Below, in pieces: positions 30,536-40,021 of a stretch of 40,105 nucleotides of DNA. The translations under genes were made by a program, and so were the position numbers. Position 1 is the first letter of the stretch; the number at the start of each line of letters is the position of its first letter. Source of the DNA: CAYMFD01 sp964389475. GTDB taxonomy: Bacteria; Bacteroidota; Bacteroidia; Chitinophagales; Saprospiraceae. The stretch spans positions 1 through 40,105 of the forward strand of contig CAYMFD010000024.1 of NCBI GenBank assembly GCA_964389475.1. Reading direction: 5' to 3'. The notes below the pieces were generated by a model. It saw only the letters and a program-made list of their open reading frames with translations, was not told where the DNA came from and ran no database searches.

Positions 30536-30853
30536 ATGCATAAAGTATTATACAACGTTACGGTAAGGATAGGTCACGAAAAACATGGCGAGTGGCTAGA
30601 GTGGATGCAGAAACACCACATCCCAGATGTCATGGCTACCGGCCACTTCTTATCGTATCGGATGCATAAGATCATAGGTGACGAGGCGCAGGATGGCGTA
30701 ACCTATGCTATAGGTTATGTAGCGAAGAACCAAGGAGAACTAGATCTATATCAGGCACATAAGGCCCCTGGCTTACAGCAAGAGCACCAACAGCGATTCG
30801 GAGGATTCTTCGGTGCATTCAGGACCATCATGCATATCGTTGACGAGGGCTAG
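30536..30853 (+). CDS. DUF4286 family protein
   Basis: The 105-residue protein begins MHKVLYNVTVRIGHEKHGEWLEWMQKHHIPDVMATGHF. This matches the Bacteroidota DUF4286 pattern (YNVTVxV-xxxxWLxWMxxxHIPxVxATGxF), followed by VTYAIGYVAKNQGELDLY and the closing FGGFFGAFRT. It has a small ferredoxin-like alpha/beta fold and no known function. Reading frames from further upstream (30413) would add an unrelated 41-residue tail, so the ATG at 30536 is chosen. It overlaps the end of the convergent permease gene by 4 bp. No consensus promoter box was found nearby, so readthrough from upstream is possible. Confidence 0.85.
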   Translation: MHKVLYNVTVRIGHEKHGEWLEWMQKHHIPDVMATGHFLSYRMHKIIGDEAQDGVTYAIGYVAKNQGELDLYQAHKAPGLQQEHQQRFGGFFGAFRTIMHIVDEG

Positions 30854-32061
30854 TGCAAGCTAGTACTCTGCTTGCTAGCCACCCGACTGGGGAGGAGCAC
30901 GGCCAAAACACCTATCACGATTACCGTAGCTGGTACTACTAGAAAGTCGGTAATGCTCAGCTCGATAGGATAGGCAGTAGTCATATAACCGTCTGGTATC
31001 TGTATGAGGCCTACGTTTTTTTGTAACCAGTATATCAATAGTGCTAGTAGTAAGCCGATCATGAGTCCTATACCGGTGATCAAAAGGCCCAGCCTCATAA
31101 ATATCCCTTTGATATCACTCCTAGTCATGCCCATGCTCTTGAGTATGCTAATATCTCTAGCCTTGTCGAGGGCTATCATCCACAGGGCTCCGATCAGGTT
31201 AAAGGCGATTAATAGTAGAGTAAAGCAGGTAATTAGGTAGCTGACCCACTTTTCGATATTCATGATCTTTAAGAAGGTAGCGTTCTGCTCGTAGCGATCT
31301 GATATTTTAAAATCGCTGCCCATTACCGTTGCTATAGATGCAGCTACCTTATCGATGCTTGACTCAGGAGAGGCCTGTACCTCGATTGACGAAATGTGGC
31401 CCTGCCGGTTGAGCAGTCGATTGACAAAGGATAGAGAAGCGATCACATACTTGTTGTCACTTTCGCTTCGTACAGAAAAGACGCCAGATGGATAGAAGGT
31501 CTTGGACCTAAATGCCTTGTCAAGTGGTCCTCTCTGCTTGCGCTTGAGCATATATACCGTGATAGGCGTGAGCCCATCTCTATGATTGACGCCTAGCATA
31601 TTGTTAATACCTAGCCCTACAACACCGTAGTTAATATTATTAGCTGCTAGCTCAAACTTGCCAGATAGTATCGTCGTGTCTATGGCCGTCACGTGCTGAT
31701 ATCGGTCATCGACGCCTTTGATCGTTCCTATCTTTTGTGTGCCGTCATACTCGAATAGGGCTATCTCCTCTAGGGTGAGCGACAGATCTTTGACACCATC
31801 GAGAGCACGTAGACGCTGGACCATGCTACTATCGACCTGCCAGCTCTTACCCTCTACTAGAGTGATTTTTAAGTCAGGGTTAAAAGCGTCAAACATATCT
31901 GACAGCAGGGCTCTAAATCCATTAAAGACTGAGAGGATCAAGATCAGAGCTGCTGTACCGATGGCGATGCCTCCGATAGATATACCTGTGATCAAGTTGA
32001 TGGCGTTGGTAGATTTCTTACCGAAAAGATAGCGCCTGGCAATGTCCATCTTGACATTCAT
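30850..32061 (-). CDS. LolC/LolE-type (FtsX/MacB-like) ABC transporter permease
   Basis: The 403-residue inner-membrane protein has the LolC/E topology. It carries an N-terminal segment after RRYLFGKKSTNAINLITGISIGGIAIGTAALILILSVFNGF, a large periplasmic domain (about 45-270) and three C-terminal segments. The FtsX signature region is ALDKARDISILKSMGMTRSDIKGIFMRLGLLITG. LolCDE extracts outer-membrane lipoproteins from the inner membrane. Bacteroidota usually have one such gene type forming a homodimer, but the ATPase is not in this window, so a lipoprotein-release role is inference. Its ATG overlaps the stop of the GH3/beta-lactamase gene by 4 bp (ATGA), suggesting coupled translation. Confidence 0.85.
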   Translation of the reverse strand: MNVKMDIARRYLFGKKSTNAINLITGISIGGIAIGTAALILILSVFNGFRALLSDMFDAFNPDLKITLVEGKSWQVDSSMVQRLRALDGVKDLSLTLEEIALFEYDGTQKIGTIKGVDDRYQHVTAIDTTILSGKFELAANNINYGVVGLGINNMLGVNHRDGLTPITVYMLKRKQRGPLDKAFRSKTFYPSGVFSVRSESDNKYVIASLSFVNRLLNRQGHISSIEVQASPESSIDKVAASIATVMGSDFKISDRYEQNATFLKIMNIEKWVSYLITCFTLLLIAFNLIGALWMIALDKARDISILKSMGMTRSDIKGIFMRLGLLITGIGLMIGLLLALLIYWLQKNVGLIQIPDGYMTTAYPIELSITDFLVVPATVIVIGVLAVLLPSRVASKQSTSLH

Positions 32062-34988
32062 ACCTTAGGACGCTGCGAGTCAACAATGGCATTGTAGATG
32101 GCGGATTGCACCTTGGGTCTTATGTTGAGGCGGCCGAGTTTGTTGCCCTTCATGGATGGGTAGGTGCGATTGCTGAGGAATACGTATACCAGGTCGTGTT
32201 GCGGATCGACGAATACAGCTGTCCCGGTAAATCCCAGGTGGCCATAGGTGTCAGCGCTGGCCTCTGCACACATATTTTCTCGATTACTACGATTTAACTC
32301 TTTCATATCCCAGCCGATACCTCTACGCGTAGATGCGTGATACCGCTGTGTAAATCGCTTTACGGTCGCATTGCCAAAAATCTCATGACCGCCGTACTTG
32401 CCACCGTTTAGCACCATCTGCATGATGACGGCTAGGTCTTGCGCATTGCTAAAAAGACCGGCATGGCCGCCCACACCACCTAGCATGGCTGCTCCCATGT
32501 CATGTACATGCCCGAGTATGGTCTGCTGCCTAAAGTAGTTATCCCGCTCAGAGGGTACTATCTTATCCCGATCATACCACTGCAATGGCTTGTAGCCAGT
32601 AGACTCAAGCCCTAGCACACTGTAGATCTCTTGGTTAGCATACTCTGCGACAGGCCTGCCGTCGATACGGCGTATCAGGTTATCTGCTAGGTAAAAACCG
32701 AGGTCGCTGTACTTGTAGCCACTCTTATCCCGTAGCTCGCAGCCGTATATCCTAGACCATATAGTGTCTACATAGTCGGTCCTCATAAAGAGATCGTCTG
32801 CCACCGGTATGGTGAACTGCGACTGCAAGGTTGTGGCGTAGTGTGTGGGCAGTGGTTTGGGGTGCTTGCCCTCACTGATCGTCCGCTTGTAGAAGGGTAT
32901 CCATCCTGGTAGCCTAGCGTGATGGGCTAACATGGCTTCTATTCTGATATTTTTCTTGTCACAAGTGTCGGTCTCTGGTAGGTACTGACGTAGTGGTGCT
33001 GTGAGACTCAGCCGACCTTCCTCATATAGTTTCATTAGTGAGACGGTAGTCGCTGCTACCTTGGTAACAGACGCCACGTCATAGATATCGTGGTTGTCTA
33101 CTTTTTTGTTCTTTCGGTAGGTATGATATCCGTAGCTTTTATACCACACGATCTTACCATCCTTGGCCACTAGGACCTGGCCTCCTGGGGCTGCCTTTTG
33201 CGACTGCATATACTGCATGATGCTATCTATCTTCTCTAGTCGGCTAGAGCTCATACCTACTCGCTCTGGTAGGGCATATCCCAGGGTACCGTTTTGCGCC
33301 ACTATTTTTCCTTGCCCATAGACGGCTCGACCGCTAGCTGAGATAGGTAGCTTGCCTCGTATGTCGCTAGCCCCAAATATCGCTTGAGCCGCTAGGTCTT
33401 GAGCTAGGTCACCCTTCTCATAGGCAACAATGACCGTTGAGATATCATCCAAGAACTTGAGGGCATAGGGATTACCAAAAAGGACGAGTCGGTAGGGTTT
33501 CTTTGCCTGGAGAGCTGTGAGTAGGTCGAGCATCGAGGCGGTAAGCCCATAGTTCTTGCTATTGTATCGACTGCCAGCGTGGACGGAGACGATCACATGA
33601 TCGTGCTGAGATAGCTGGCGCAGTAGGGTCTCTCGCTCCGTGCCCGATATGTCATCATCGACATGCAAGATCGTTGCTCCTGGCACATAGTCCTTGCATC
33701 GCTTGCCAAACGAGGTCGCCTGATCACTACCTATACTCAGGATAGCGTATCGCTGACCACCTGTAATGGGAGTGGGCAAGAGATTGTCATCATCTCTTAC
33801 GACCGTAATAGCAGCTTCAATAAGTCTAGACCTTAGAGCCTCAGCTGGGTTATCATTGATTGCAGATAGTAGGTCTGTCTTCTGTATAGGATGACGACTC
33901 TGGGTCAGCCCCACTTGCTGCTTAGCTCGTAGTACGCGACGTACACTCTCATCTAGTCGTGCCTCGGTAAGGCTACCGCTAGCGATGTAAGCCTTGATGG
34001 TCGTTACTGTTTTATCTATATCGTTGGGCAGGAGTATGACATCATTACCAGCCAGTATGGCCTCGGCATCTGATACACCATTGGGGAAGTGGTCGGCGAC
34101 GCCTTTCATCTCCATAGCATCGGTAAAGATCAAACCGTCAAAGCCTATCTCACCTCTCAGTATGTCTGTGACGATGGGCCTCGACAAGGTCGCTGGCCGA
34201 TGCTCTCGATCGTCTAGGGCGGGTAGGTGTAGGTGGGCTACCATTATGCTAGCTATACCCTCATCTACGAGCGACTTAAAAGGCATCATTTCTACTGATG
34301 TGAGTCGTTCTCGACTATGCGTGATGGTAGGCAGACCGTAGTGACTGTCTACATCGGTATCACCATGACCAGGGAAGTGCTTGGCACAGGCGATTAGACC
34401 TCCATCTTGCATGCCCTTCATATAGGCGTACGACTTAGCAGCCACATTGTACTTATCCTCGCCGAAGGACCGATCGTTGATTACAGGGTTACGTGGATTA
34501 TTATTGACATCAACTACAGGGGCAAAGTTGACATGGATCCCTGTCCGGCGCATCTGGCGAGCTACCTCTAGGCCCATCTCATAGATCAGGCTATTGTCTT
34601 GTATGGCCCCTAGTGTAAGCTGCCTGGGGAAGCTCATCGTATGCTCTGGGTATCGCATGCCCAAGCCCCACTCACCATCTATTGATACCAGTAGAGGCAC
34701 CTTACTAGCTGCTTGAAATTCATTGATATAGTCAACCTGCCGACGAGGATCTCCTTGAAAAAAGCACAAGCCACCGATGTGATACTTCCTGATCTGATTG
34801 AGGATGCTGGCCCGCTCGCCTTTCTTGCCCTTGGTACTAGCACGGACCATGATGAGTTGTCCGATCTTTTGGTCTATCGTCATCTCACTCAACTGCCGCT
34901 CTACCCAGTCTAGGTCCGTACTGACGGGGGGATAAGCACTTGATAGTGACAACCAACATATGACCAATAGTGAAATAGCTCTCTTCAT
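32058..34988 (-). CDS. Glycoside hydrolase family 3 / class C beta-lactamase-like fusion
   Basis: Counting from the ATG at 34988 the product is 976 residues. It has a signal peptide (MKRAISLLVICWLSLSSAY) and an N-terminal NagZ-like GH3 domain with CAKHFPGHGDTDVDSHYGLP near residue 202 (catalytic His) and nucleophile Asp290 in LIFTDAMEMKG. A GH3 C-terminal domain follows. The C-terminal third is a serine beta-lactamase/transpeptidase-like domain with S640-V-T-K643, a YSD motif in GYKYSDLGFYL and a HxG motif in YGHLGFTGTAV. The architecture suggests peptidoglycan turnover in the envelope: N-acetylglucosaminidase plus peptidase or esterase. It overlaps the downstream permease gene by 4 bp. The in-frame ATG at 35057 would spoil the signal peptide. 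Confidence 0.92.
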   Translation of the reverse strand: MKRAISLLVICWLSLSSAYPPVSTDLDWVERQLSEMTIDQKIGQLIMVRASTKGKKGERASILNQIRKYHIGGLCFFQGDPRRQVDYINEFQAASKVPLLVSIDGEWGLGMRYPEHTMSFPRQLTLGAIQDNSLIYEMGLEVARQMRRTGIHVNFAPVVDVNNNPRNPVINDRSFGEDKYNVAAKSYAYMKGMQDGGLIACAKHFPGHGDTDVDSHYGLPTITHSRERLTSVEMMPFKSLVDEGIASIMVAHLHLPALDDREHRPATLSRPIVTDILRGEIGFDGLIFTDAMEMKGVADHFPNGVSDAEAILAGNDVILLPNDIDKTVTTIKAYIASGSLTEARLDESVRRVLRAKQQVGLTQSRHPIQKTDLLSAINDNPAEALRSRLIEAAITVVRDDDNLLPTPITGGQRYAILSIGSDQATSFGKRCKDYVPGATILHVDDDISGTERETLLRQLSQHDHVIVSVHAGSRYNSKNYGLTASMLDLLTALQAKKPYRLVLFGNPYALKFLDDISTVIVAYEKGDLAQDLAAQAIFGASDIRGKLPISASGRAVYGQGKIVAQNGTLGYALPERVGMSSSRLEKIDSIMQYMQSQKAAPGGQVLVAKDGKIVWYKSYGYHTYRKNKKVDNHDIYDVASVTKVAATTVSLMKLYEEGRLSLTAPLRQYLPETDTCDKKNIRIEAMLAHHARLPGWIPFYKRTISEGKHPKPLPTHYATTLQSQFTIPVADDLFMRTDYVDTIWSRIYGCELRDKSGYKYSDLGFYLADNLIRRIDGRPVAEYANQEIYSVLGLESTGYKPLQWYDRDKIVPSERDNYFRQQTILGHVHDMGAAMLGGVGGHAGLFSNAQDLAVIMQMVLNGGKYGGHEIFGNATVKRFTQRYHASTRRGIGWDMKELNRSNRENMCAEASADTYGHLGFTGTAVFVDPQHDLVYVFLSNRTYPSMKGNKLGRLNIRPKVQSAIYNAIVDSQRPKV

Positions 34989-35190
34989 AAACCCTTTGCT
35001 CCAGTACTGCACTCTTGTAACGCTGGAGCATGAAACCATGTTATCCGACGTACACACGTGTAATACCGCTGACTATTTAAACGGACGCGAATCGCATTAG
35101 CGTCTTTAAATATGTATCGGCATTATACCACTCTGTAATGTGAAAGACTTCAACTGGAATGGTATCAATGAATACAGTAAATATTGTCTA
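34989..35190 (-). promoter_or_regulatory. Long structured leader of the GH3/beta-lactamase gene
   Basis: Between its promoter box (35198-35191) and the ATG lie about 200 nt with several inverted repeats. These are TTTAAA-GACGC against GCGTC-TTTAAA (35076-35110, 2-nt bulge), the palindrome ACACGTGT (about 35054-35061) and GCTCCAG/CTGGAGC (34998-35029). The last is only 10 nt before the start codon. I matched none to a known riboswitch. Confidence 0.4.
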
Positions 35191-35198
35191 CAAATATA
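35191..35198 (-). promoter_or_regulatory. Promoter -7 box of the GH3 operon
   Basis: The minus strand reads TATATTTG, an exact consensus match. A TTC-type -33 element (TTCG) lies about 16 nt upstream. It implies a leader of about 195 nt before the start at 34988. Confidence 0.5.
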
Positions 35199-35248
35199 AT
35201 GTGTAGAAGCCTGACGAAGGGTTACTTATGCCCAGTGATTTGTTAGGA

Positions 35249-38200
35249 TCATACATCATAATTAAGATTAGGCATCAGCCAACGTTCGGCATCAGCCATC
35301 GACAGCCCTTTTCTAGCGGCATAATCTTTTACCTGATCTCTGCTGATGTGGCCGAGGCCAAAGTACTTACTCTCGGGGTGAGACAGGTACCACCCGCTTA
35401 CTGAGGCGGCGGGGTACATCGCTCTACTTTCTGTGAGTTTGATACCTATATGTCGCTCTACATCTAGGAGGTCCCACAGCTTGTCTTTTTCGGTATGTTC
35501 TGGACAGGCGGGGTAACCAGGTGCAGGACGTATACCTTGGTATCGCTCTGATATAAGGTCATCGTTGCCCATATCTTCTTGAGCTGCATAGGCCCATAGA
35601 TCTTTACGAACTATAGCGTGCATATACTCAGCTAGTGCCTCGGCCAGTCGATCGGCTAGTGCCTTGACGAGGATGGCATTATAGTCATCACCAGCTGCCT
35701 CATACCGCTGTACATGTGCCTCTATACCTATACCTGCCGTCACCGCAAATGCACCGATATAGTCCTGTACACCCGAGTTTTTAGGGGCGATATAGTCTGC
35801 TAGGCTGAGGTTGGGCTTGTCGGCTGCCTTTTTTCTTTGCTGGCGGAGCATGCAGAGGGTGGTCTGCACATCTTCGACTAGGTGACTGCCGTAGACCTCT
35901 ATGTCATCTCCGACAGCATTAGCGGGGAATATGCCTACTACTGCCTTGGCCTTTAGCCACTTCTCTTTTACGATTAATTGTAGCAGCTCATCGGCGTCCT
36001 TTTTCAGCTCCGTAGCTTGCTCGCCTACTACGTCGTCGGTCAAGATAGCGGGATACTTACCGGCTAGCTGCCAACTAGAGAAAAATGGTGTCCAATCTAT
36101 GTAAGGCACCAGCGTAGCTAGATCTATATCGTCATAGACGTGTATGCCTGGTTGTGCTGGCTCTGGCGCCTGGTATGCCGACCAGTCTAGCTGCAGGGCA
36201 TTAGCTCTAGCTCGAGAGAGGGGTAGGTACTGTTTAGTCGTACTGCGCTGGGCCCGCTGCTGCCGTACCGTTGCATACTGCGTCTTAGTATCTACTACGT
36301 AGTTGGCTCGCTGGCCTTCGTCCTCTGATAGTAATGCACTGGCTACCGTGACACTCTTGCTAGCATCTAGCACGTGCATCACGGGACCCTTGTAGGCAGG
36401 GTCTATCTTGATTGCGGTATGTGTCTTGCTAGTCGTGGCGCCACCTATAAGCAGGGGTATAGTCAGGCCTAGTCGTTCCATCTCACTAGCTACGGTGACC
36501 ATCTCATCTAGGGAAGGTGTGATGAGGCCACTTAGCCCTATGATATCGACTTGATGGTCGATAGCCGCCTTGATGATCTTACTCGCCGGTACCATTACAC
36601 CTAGGTCTATGATCTCATAGTTGTTACACCCCAGTACGACGCCTACTATATTCTTACCTATGTCATGTACATCTCCTTTGACGGTGGCCATGAGTATTTT
36701 GCCTTTTGCACGTCTGCCGCTTCCTTCTTTCTCGGCCTCGATATAGGGTGTTAAAATAGCTACCGCTCTTTTCATCACCCGGGCACTCTTGACTACTTGT
36801 GGTAAGAACATCTTACCCGCACCAAAGAGGTCACCTACCTTGCTCATACCATCCATCAATGGTCCCTCTATCACGTGCAGCGGTCTATCATACTGCAACC
36901 TTGCCTCCTCCGTATCATCATCTATGTATTCGGTAATACCCTTGATGAGGGCATGGCTCAGCCTCTCCTGCACGGTACCCTTGCGCCATTCGAGATCTCG
37001 CACTTGCTGCTTACCACCCGTATTGACACGGTCTGCATACTCCGTCAGTCGCTGTGTCGCATCAGGTCGTCGGTCAAATAATACGTCCTCTACCAATACG
37101 AGCAGCTCTTTGTCTACTTCTTCGTAGACCTCTACCATACCTGCATTGACAATACCCATATCCATACCAGCTTCTATGGCGTGATATAGAAAGGCCGTAT
37201 GCATCGCCTCTCGTACTAGGTTATTACCTCTAAAGCTAAAGCTGATGTTGCTTACGCCACCACTTATTTTGGCGCTGGGGCACTTCGCCTTGATCTGGCG
37301 AGTGGCTTCTATAAAGTTAATGGCATACTGATTATGCTCTTCTATACCAGTAGCTACAGCGAAGATATTGGGGTCAAATATGATGTCTGTAGGAGCAAGG
37401 CCCACCTGATTGACCAGTATATCATAGGCTCGTTCGCATATGCTTACTTTCCGCTCGATGGTATCCGCCTGGCCCTCTTCGTCAAATGCCATGACGACGG
37501 CACTTGCCCCATATCGCTTGACCTTCTCTGCCTGTGCGACGAATGCCGCCTCCCCTTCTTTGAGCGAGATACTATTGACGATACACTTACCCTGGACACA
37601 CTTGAGGCCTGCTTCTATGACTTCCCACTTAGAGCTATCGATCATGATGGGTAGACGAGCGATATCGGGCTCGGCCATTACAAGGTGGAGAAATTTTTCC
37701 ATGGCGGCCTTACTATCGAGTAGGCCTTCATCCATATTGACATCGATGATCTGTGCCCCACCCTCTACCTGCTGTAGAGCTACCGAGAGGGCCTCCTCGT
37801 AGTCGTTGTCCTTAATGAGTCTGGCGAACTTTCGGCTGCCCGTGACATTGGTTCGTTCGCCGATATTGATAAAGTTGAGGTCTTCTCGCACCCATAGCGG
37901 TTCTAGACCCGCATATTGGGACACAGGTGTTATGCTAGGCAGTGGACGTGGTTGTACACCACTTACCCCCTCTACCATCGCAGCGATATGGTCGGGTGTC
38001 GTACCACAACAGCCGCCGATGATATTGACAAAGTCACTCTCTGCAAAGTCACGAATGTAACGGGCCATCTCAGCAGGCCCCTGATCATACTCACCCATCT
38101 CATTGGGCAGGCCAGCATTTGGATAGGCGCTGACGTGGCAGGTAGCGACCTTACTTAAGTCTAGTAAGTGCTGGCGCATCTCTTGAGCTCCCAGGGCACA

Positions 38201-38932
38201 ATTAAGGCCTACACTTAGTAGGTCCATATGCGATACCGAGATCCAAAATGCCTCTACCGTCTGGCCACTCAGTGTACGGCCGCTAGCATCGGTGATCGTG
38301 CCAGAGATCATAATGGGCAGTTGTGTTGACTTACTGGCCATCACTTGGTCTGCTGCATAGAGGGCTGCCTTACAGTTGAGTGTGTCAAATACTGTCTCGA
38401 TAAGTAGTAAGTCTACGCCTCCATCTATCAAACCCTCTATCTGGGTACTGTAAGCATCTACGAGACCGTCAAATGTTACGGCCCTGTAGCCGGGGTTATT
38501 TACATCTGGAGATAAGCTAGCTGTACGATTAGTGGGGCCTACAGCTCCAGCCACATAGCGGGGTTTACTGGGGTCCTGACTGGTGTAGTACGCAGCTGCT
38601 TCTTTCGCAACAGCAGCAGAGCAGAGATTGAGCTCGTAGGCGAGATCCTCCATGTCATAATCCGCCATCGAGATGGCATTAGCGCTAAAGGTATTGGTCT
38701 CGATTATATCACTACCTGCCTCTAGATATGCTTCGTGTATCTCCTTTATCACATCGGGTCTTGTGATGCTCAGCAGGTCGTTATTGCCTTTGACATCCAT
38801 ATGATAATCTGCAAATCGGTCACCTCTGAAGTCCGCCTCTGTAAGACTGTAACGTTGTATCATCGTACCCATGGCACCGTCTAGTACGAGGATACGACTC
38901 TTTAGCTCTTCTCTTATATCTCTGATCTTCAT
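35249..38932 (-). CDS. metH: Cobalamin-dependent methionine synthase
   Basis: The 1227-residue four-module enzyme transfers the methyl group of 5-methyltetrahydrofolate to homocysteine through methylcobalamin. The homocysteine module shows zinc ligands Cys245 (GLNCALG) and Cys308-Cys309 (GGCCGTT), the same spacing as E. coli MetH. The folate module contains NFINIGERTNVTGSRKF. The B12 module has the DVHDIGKNIVGVVLG base-off motif with His756 as cobalt ligand. The SAM-dependent reactivation domain includes YPACPEHTEK and SGWYLSHPESKYFGLG. All modules are intact. The promoter box is 24 nt upstream with no room for a SAM or B12 riboswitch. The gene appears monocistronic. Confidence 0.98.
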   Translation of the reverse strand: MKIRDIREELKSRILVLDGAMGTMIQRYSLTEADFRGDRFADYHMDVKGNNDLLSITRPDVIKEIHEAYLEAGSDIIETNTFSANAISMADYDMEDLAYELNLCSAAVAKEAAAYYTSQDPSKPRYVAGAVGPTNRTASLSPDVNNPGYRAVTFDGLVDAYSTQIEGLIDGGVDLLLIETVFDTLNCKAALYAADQVMASKSTQLPIMISGTITDASGRTLSGQTVEAFWISVSHMDLLSVGLNCALGAQEMRQHLLDLSKVATCHVSAYPNAGLPNEMGEYDQGPAEMARYIRDFAESDFVNIIGGCCGTTPDHIAAMVEGVSGVQPRPLPSITPVSQYAGLEPLWVREDLNFINIGERTNVTGSRKFARLIKDNDYEEALSVALQQVEGGAQIIDVNMDEGLLDSKAAMEKFLHLVMAEPDIARLPIMIDSSKWEVIEAGLKCVQGKCIVNSISLKEGEAAFVAQAEKVKRYGASAVVMAFDEEGQADTIERKVSICERAYDILVNQVGLAPTDIIFDPNIFAVATGIEEHNQYAINFIEATRQIKAKCPSAKISGGVSNISFSFRGNNLVREAMHTAFLYHAIEAGMDMGIVNAGMVEVYEEVDKELLVLVEDVLFDRRPDATQRLTEYADRVNTGGKQQVRDLEWRKGTVQERLSHALIKGITEYIDDDTEEARLQYDRPLHVIEGPLMDGMSKVGDLFGAGKMFLPQVVKSARVMKRAVAILTPYIEAEKEGSGRRAKGKILMATVKGDVHDIGKNIVGVVLGCNNYEIIDLGVMVPASKIIKAAIDHQVDIIGLSGLITPSLDEMVTVASEMERLGLTIPLLIGGATTSKTHTAIKIDPAYKGPVMHVLDASKSVTVASALLSEDEGQRANYVVDTKTQYATVRQQRAQRSTTKQYLPLSRARANALQLDWSAYQAPEPAQPGIHVYDDIDLATLVPYIDWTPFFSSWQLAGKYPAILTDDVVGEQATELKKDADELLQLIVKEKWLKAKAVVGIFPANAVGDDIEVYGSHLVEDVQTTLCMLRQQRKKAADKPNLSLADYIAPKNSGVQDYIGAFAVTAGIGIEAHVQRYEAAGDDYNAILVKALADRLAEALAEYMHAIVRKDLWAYAAQEDMGNDDLISERYQGIRPAPGYPACPEHTEKDKLWDLLDVERHIGIKLTESRAMYPAASVSGWYLSHPESKYFGLGHISRDQVKDYAARKGLSMADAERWLMPNLNYDV

Positions 38933-38956
38933 AGTGGCACTTGCTTATTGTATTGC

Positions 38957-38964
38957 CAAAAGTA
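38957..38964 (-). promoter_or_regulatory. Promoter -7 box of metH
   Basis: The minus strand reads TACTTTTG, an exact consensus match, 24 nt before the ATG at 38932. A TTCG lies about 20 nt upstream as an imperfect -33 element. Confidence 0.55.
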
Positions 38965-39009
38965 ATTGGCTAGTAGTTACACTACGAATCTTTGTGGCAA
39001 TAACTCTTA

Positions 39010-39759
39010 TCAAGTCCGCATACGACGCTGCATAATCTCACCATAGGTATCATAGTCGACGACGGTGGGACTTGTGATGACAAATACATCGCCCGTACCC
39101 GCAAATGCTAGCGCCTCCTCTGCATCTGCGACCAGAAAACTGTCGACAGGCAGGTCCTCACCATTGACGCTAAGGGTGCCAGATAAGAGGTAGAGTGATA
39201 GTGTCCGACCTGGGTCCAACTGTATGTCAATGTCGCCGTACACAGTCCATCGCTCTATACTGATGTCTTGCGTATCGAGCTGCATAATCCCTTTAGCACC
39301 GGCATAGTGATGCACTTTGCGCTTGCCTTCTGTTGAGGTGGGTATATCAGTAGCTGGATAGTCGTCGTAGCTAGCAGGTTGAGACATCGTTTTACTCAAG
39401 TCTGGATCTAGCCATATCTGAAACATGCGGCTACCCGCACCCATCCACTCGCTATGGCTGATGCCGTTACCCGCTCTGATCACCTGTGCATCACCACTGC
39501 TGAGCGACTGCCACTTATCCAGTAGAGTATCGTAGTGCCTTACCTCGCCATCTATCACGAACGACATGATTTCAAATCCCTGATGGGGGTGCAGCCCGAT
39601 GGTACTATCTACTTGACCTTCGGCATTAGCCCAGTAAAACAAGTTACTGTATGGTCTCAACAGACCACCCTCCCTATTGAAGCCAATGGGCTTGTTCTCA
39701 ATAATCTCACCTCCGTTAAATGCCCCACTTGCTTGCTCACGCTTAGTTATAATTCTCAT
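39010..39759 (-). CDS. Pirin family protein
   Basis: The 249-residue bicupin has the pirin N-terminal metal site: GLHPHQGFEIMSFVIDGEVRHYDTL gives two His, and AGNGISHSEWM gives the third His and the Glu. The C-terminal cupin (DIQLDPGRTLSLYLLSGTLSVNGEDL) lacks obvious metal ligands, which is normal. Bacterial pirins include YhaK- and YhhW-like proteins, the latter with quercetinase activity; most have no known physiological role. The opening RIITKREQASGAFNGGEI and the YSNLFYWANAEG stretch suggest a Bacteroidota-specific branch. A cruciform-like palindrome upstream (39799-39834) may be its operator. It is divergent from the tRNA-Met unit. Confidence 0.9.
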   Translation of the reverse strand: MRIITKREQASGAFNGGEIIENKPIGFNREGGLLRPYSNLFYWANAEGQVDSTIGLHPHQGFEIMSFVIDGEVRHYDTLLDKWQSLSSGDAQVIRAGNGISHSEWMGAGSRMFQIWLDPDLSKTMSQPASYDDYPATDIPTSTEGKRKVHHYAGAKGIMQLDTQDISIERWTVYGDIDIQLDPGRTLSLYLLSGTLSVNGEDLPVDSFLVADAEEALAFAGTGDVFVITSPTVVDYDTYGEIMQRRMRT

Positions 39760-39798
39760 CTCTTGCTGTTATTGTCTATGTAAGGAACAGAACTCCAT

Positions 39799-39834
39799 CG
39801 ACAATGTTTGTTATAACAAATAAAAAGATTGTCG
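39799..39834. promoter_or_regulatory. Nested palindrome, operator candidate between pirin and tRNA-Met
   Basis: CGACAAT (39799-39805) and ATTGTCG (39828-39834) enclose the perfect 14-bp palindrome TTTGTTATAACAAA (39807-39820). The site is 40-75 bp upstream of the pirin ATG and about 40 bp before the plus-strand -7 box at 39872. It looks like a binding site for a dimeric regulator, but the protein is unknown. Confidence 0.45.
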
Positions 39835-39871
39835 CCTGTATGCTTAGTAACAAATGAAAACCAAAATAAAC

Positions 39872-39879
39872 TATATTTG
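39872..39879 (+). promoter_or_regulatory. Promoter -7 box of the tRNA-Met unit
   Basis: TATATTTG matches the consensus exactly. It lies 142 bp before the tRNA, a spacing close to that seen for tRNA-Asp (134 bp). Confidence 0.5.
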
Positions 39880-39884
39880 CAGCG

Positions 39885-40021
39885 CTTTACGAAAATGATC
39901 CAAGCCCTTGGTGACGTCTCATTAAGCAAGCGCCACGATCTAGAGTACTTAAAGAAAAAAGGTCGACTTACAATCAAAGTGACCTGCCGATGGTCCCCCG
40001 GGCCGGCAAAAAAGATAGTAT
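39885..40021 (+). other. Structured spacer between promoter and tRNA-Met
   Basis: The 137-nt spacer contains a hairpin GGTC-g-ACTT/AAGT-GACC around a 7-nt loop near 39961-39984. A strong GC hairpin follows near 39986-40007 (GCCG-GGTCC/GGGCC-CGGC), then a run of A. A 49-codon reading frame from the ATG at 39895 runs into the tRNA itself and is probably not a gene. The spacer is likely part of a tRNA precursor. Confidence 0.4.

Noticed and set aside
38933..39009. SAM or cobalamin riboswitch controlling metH
   Set aside because: The promoter box is 24 nt from the ATG, so there is no space for an aptamer, and no conserved core was seen.
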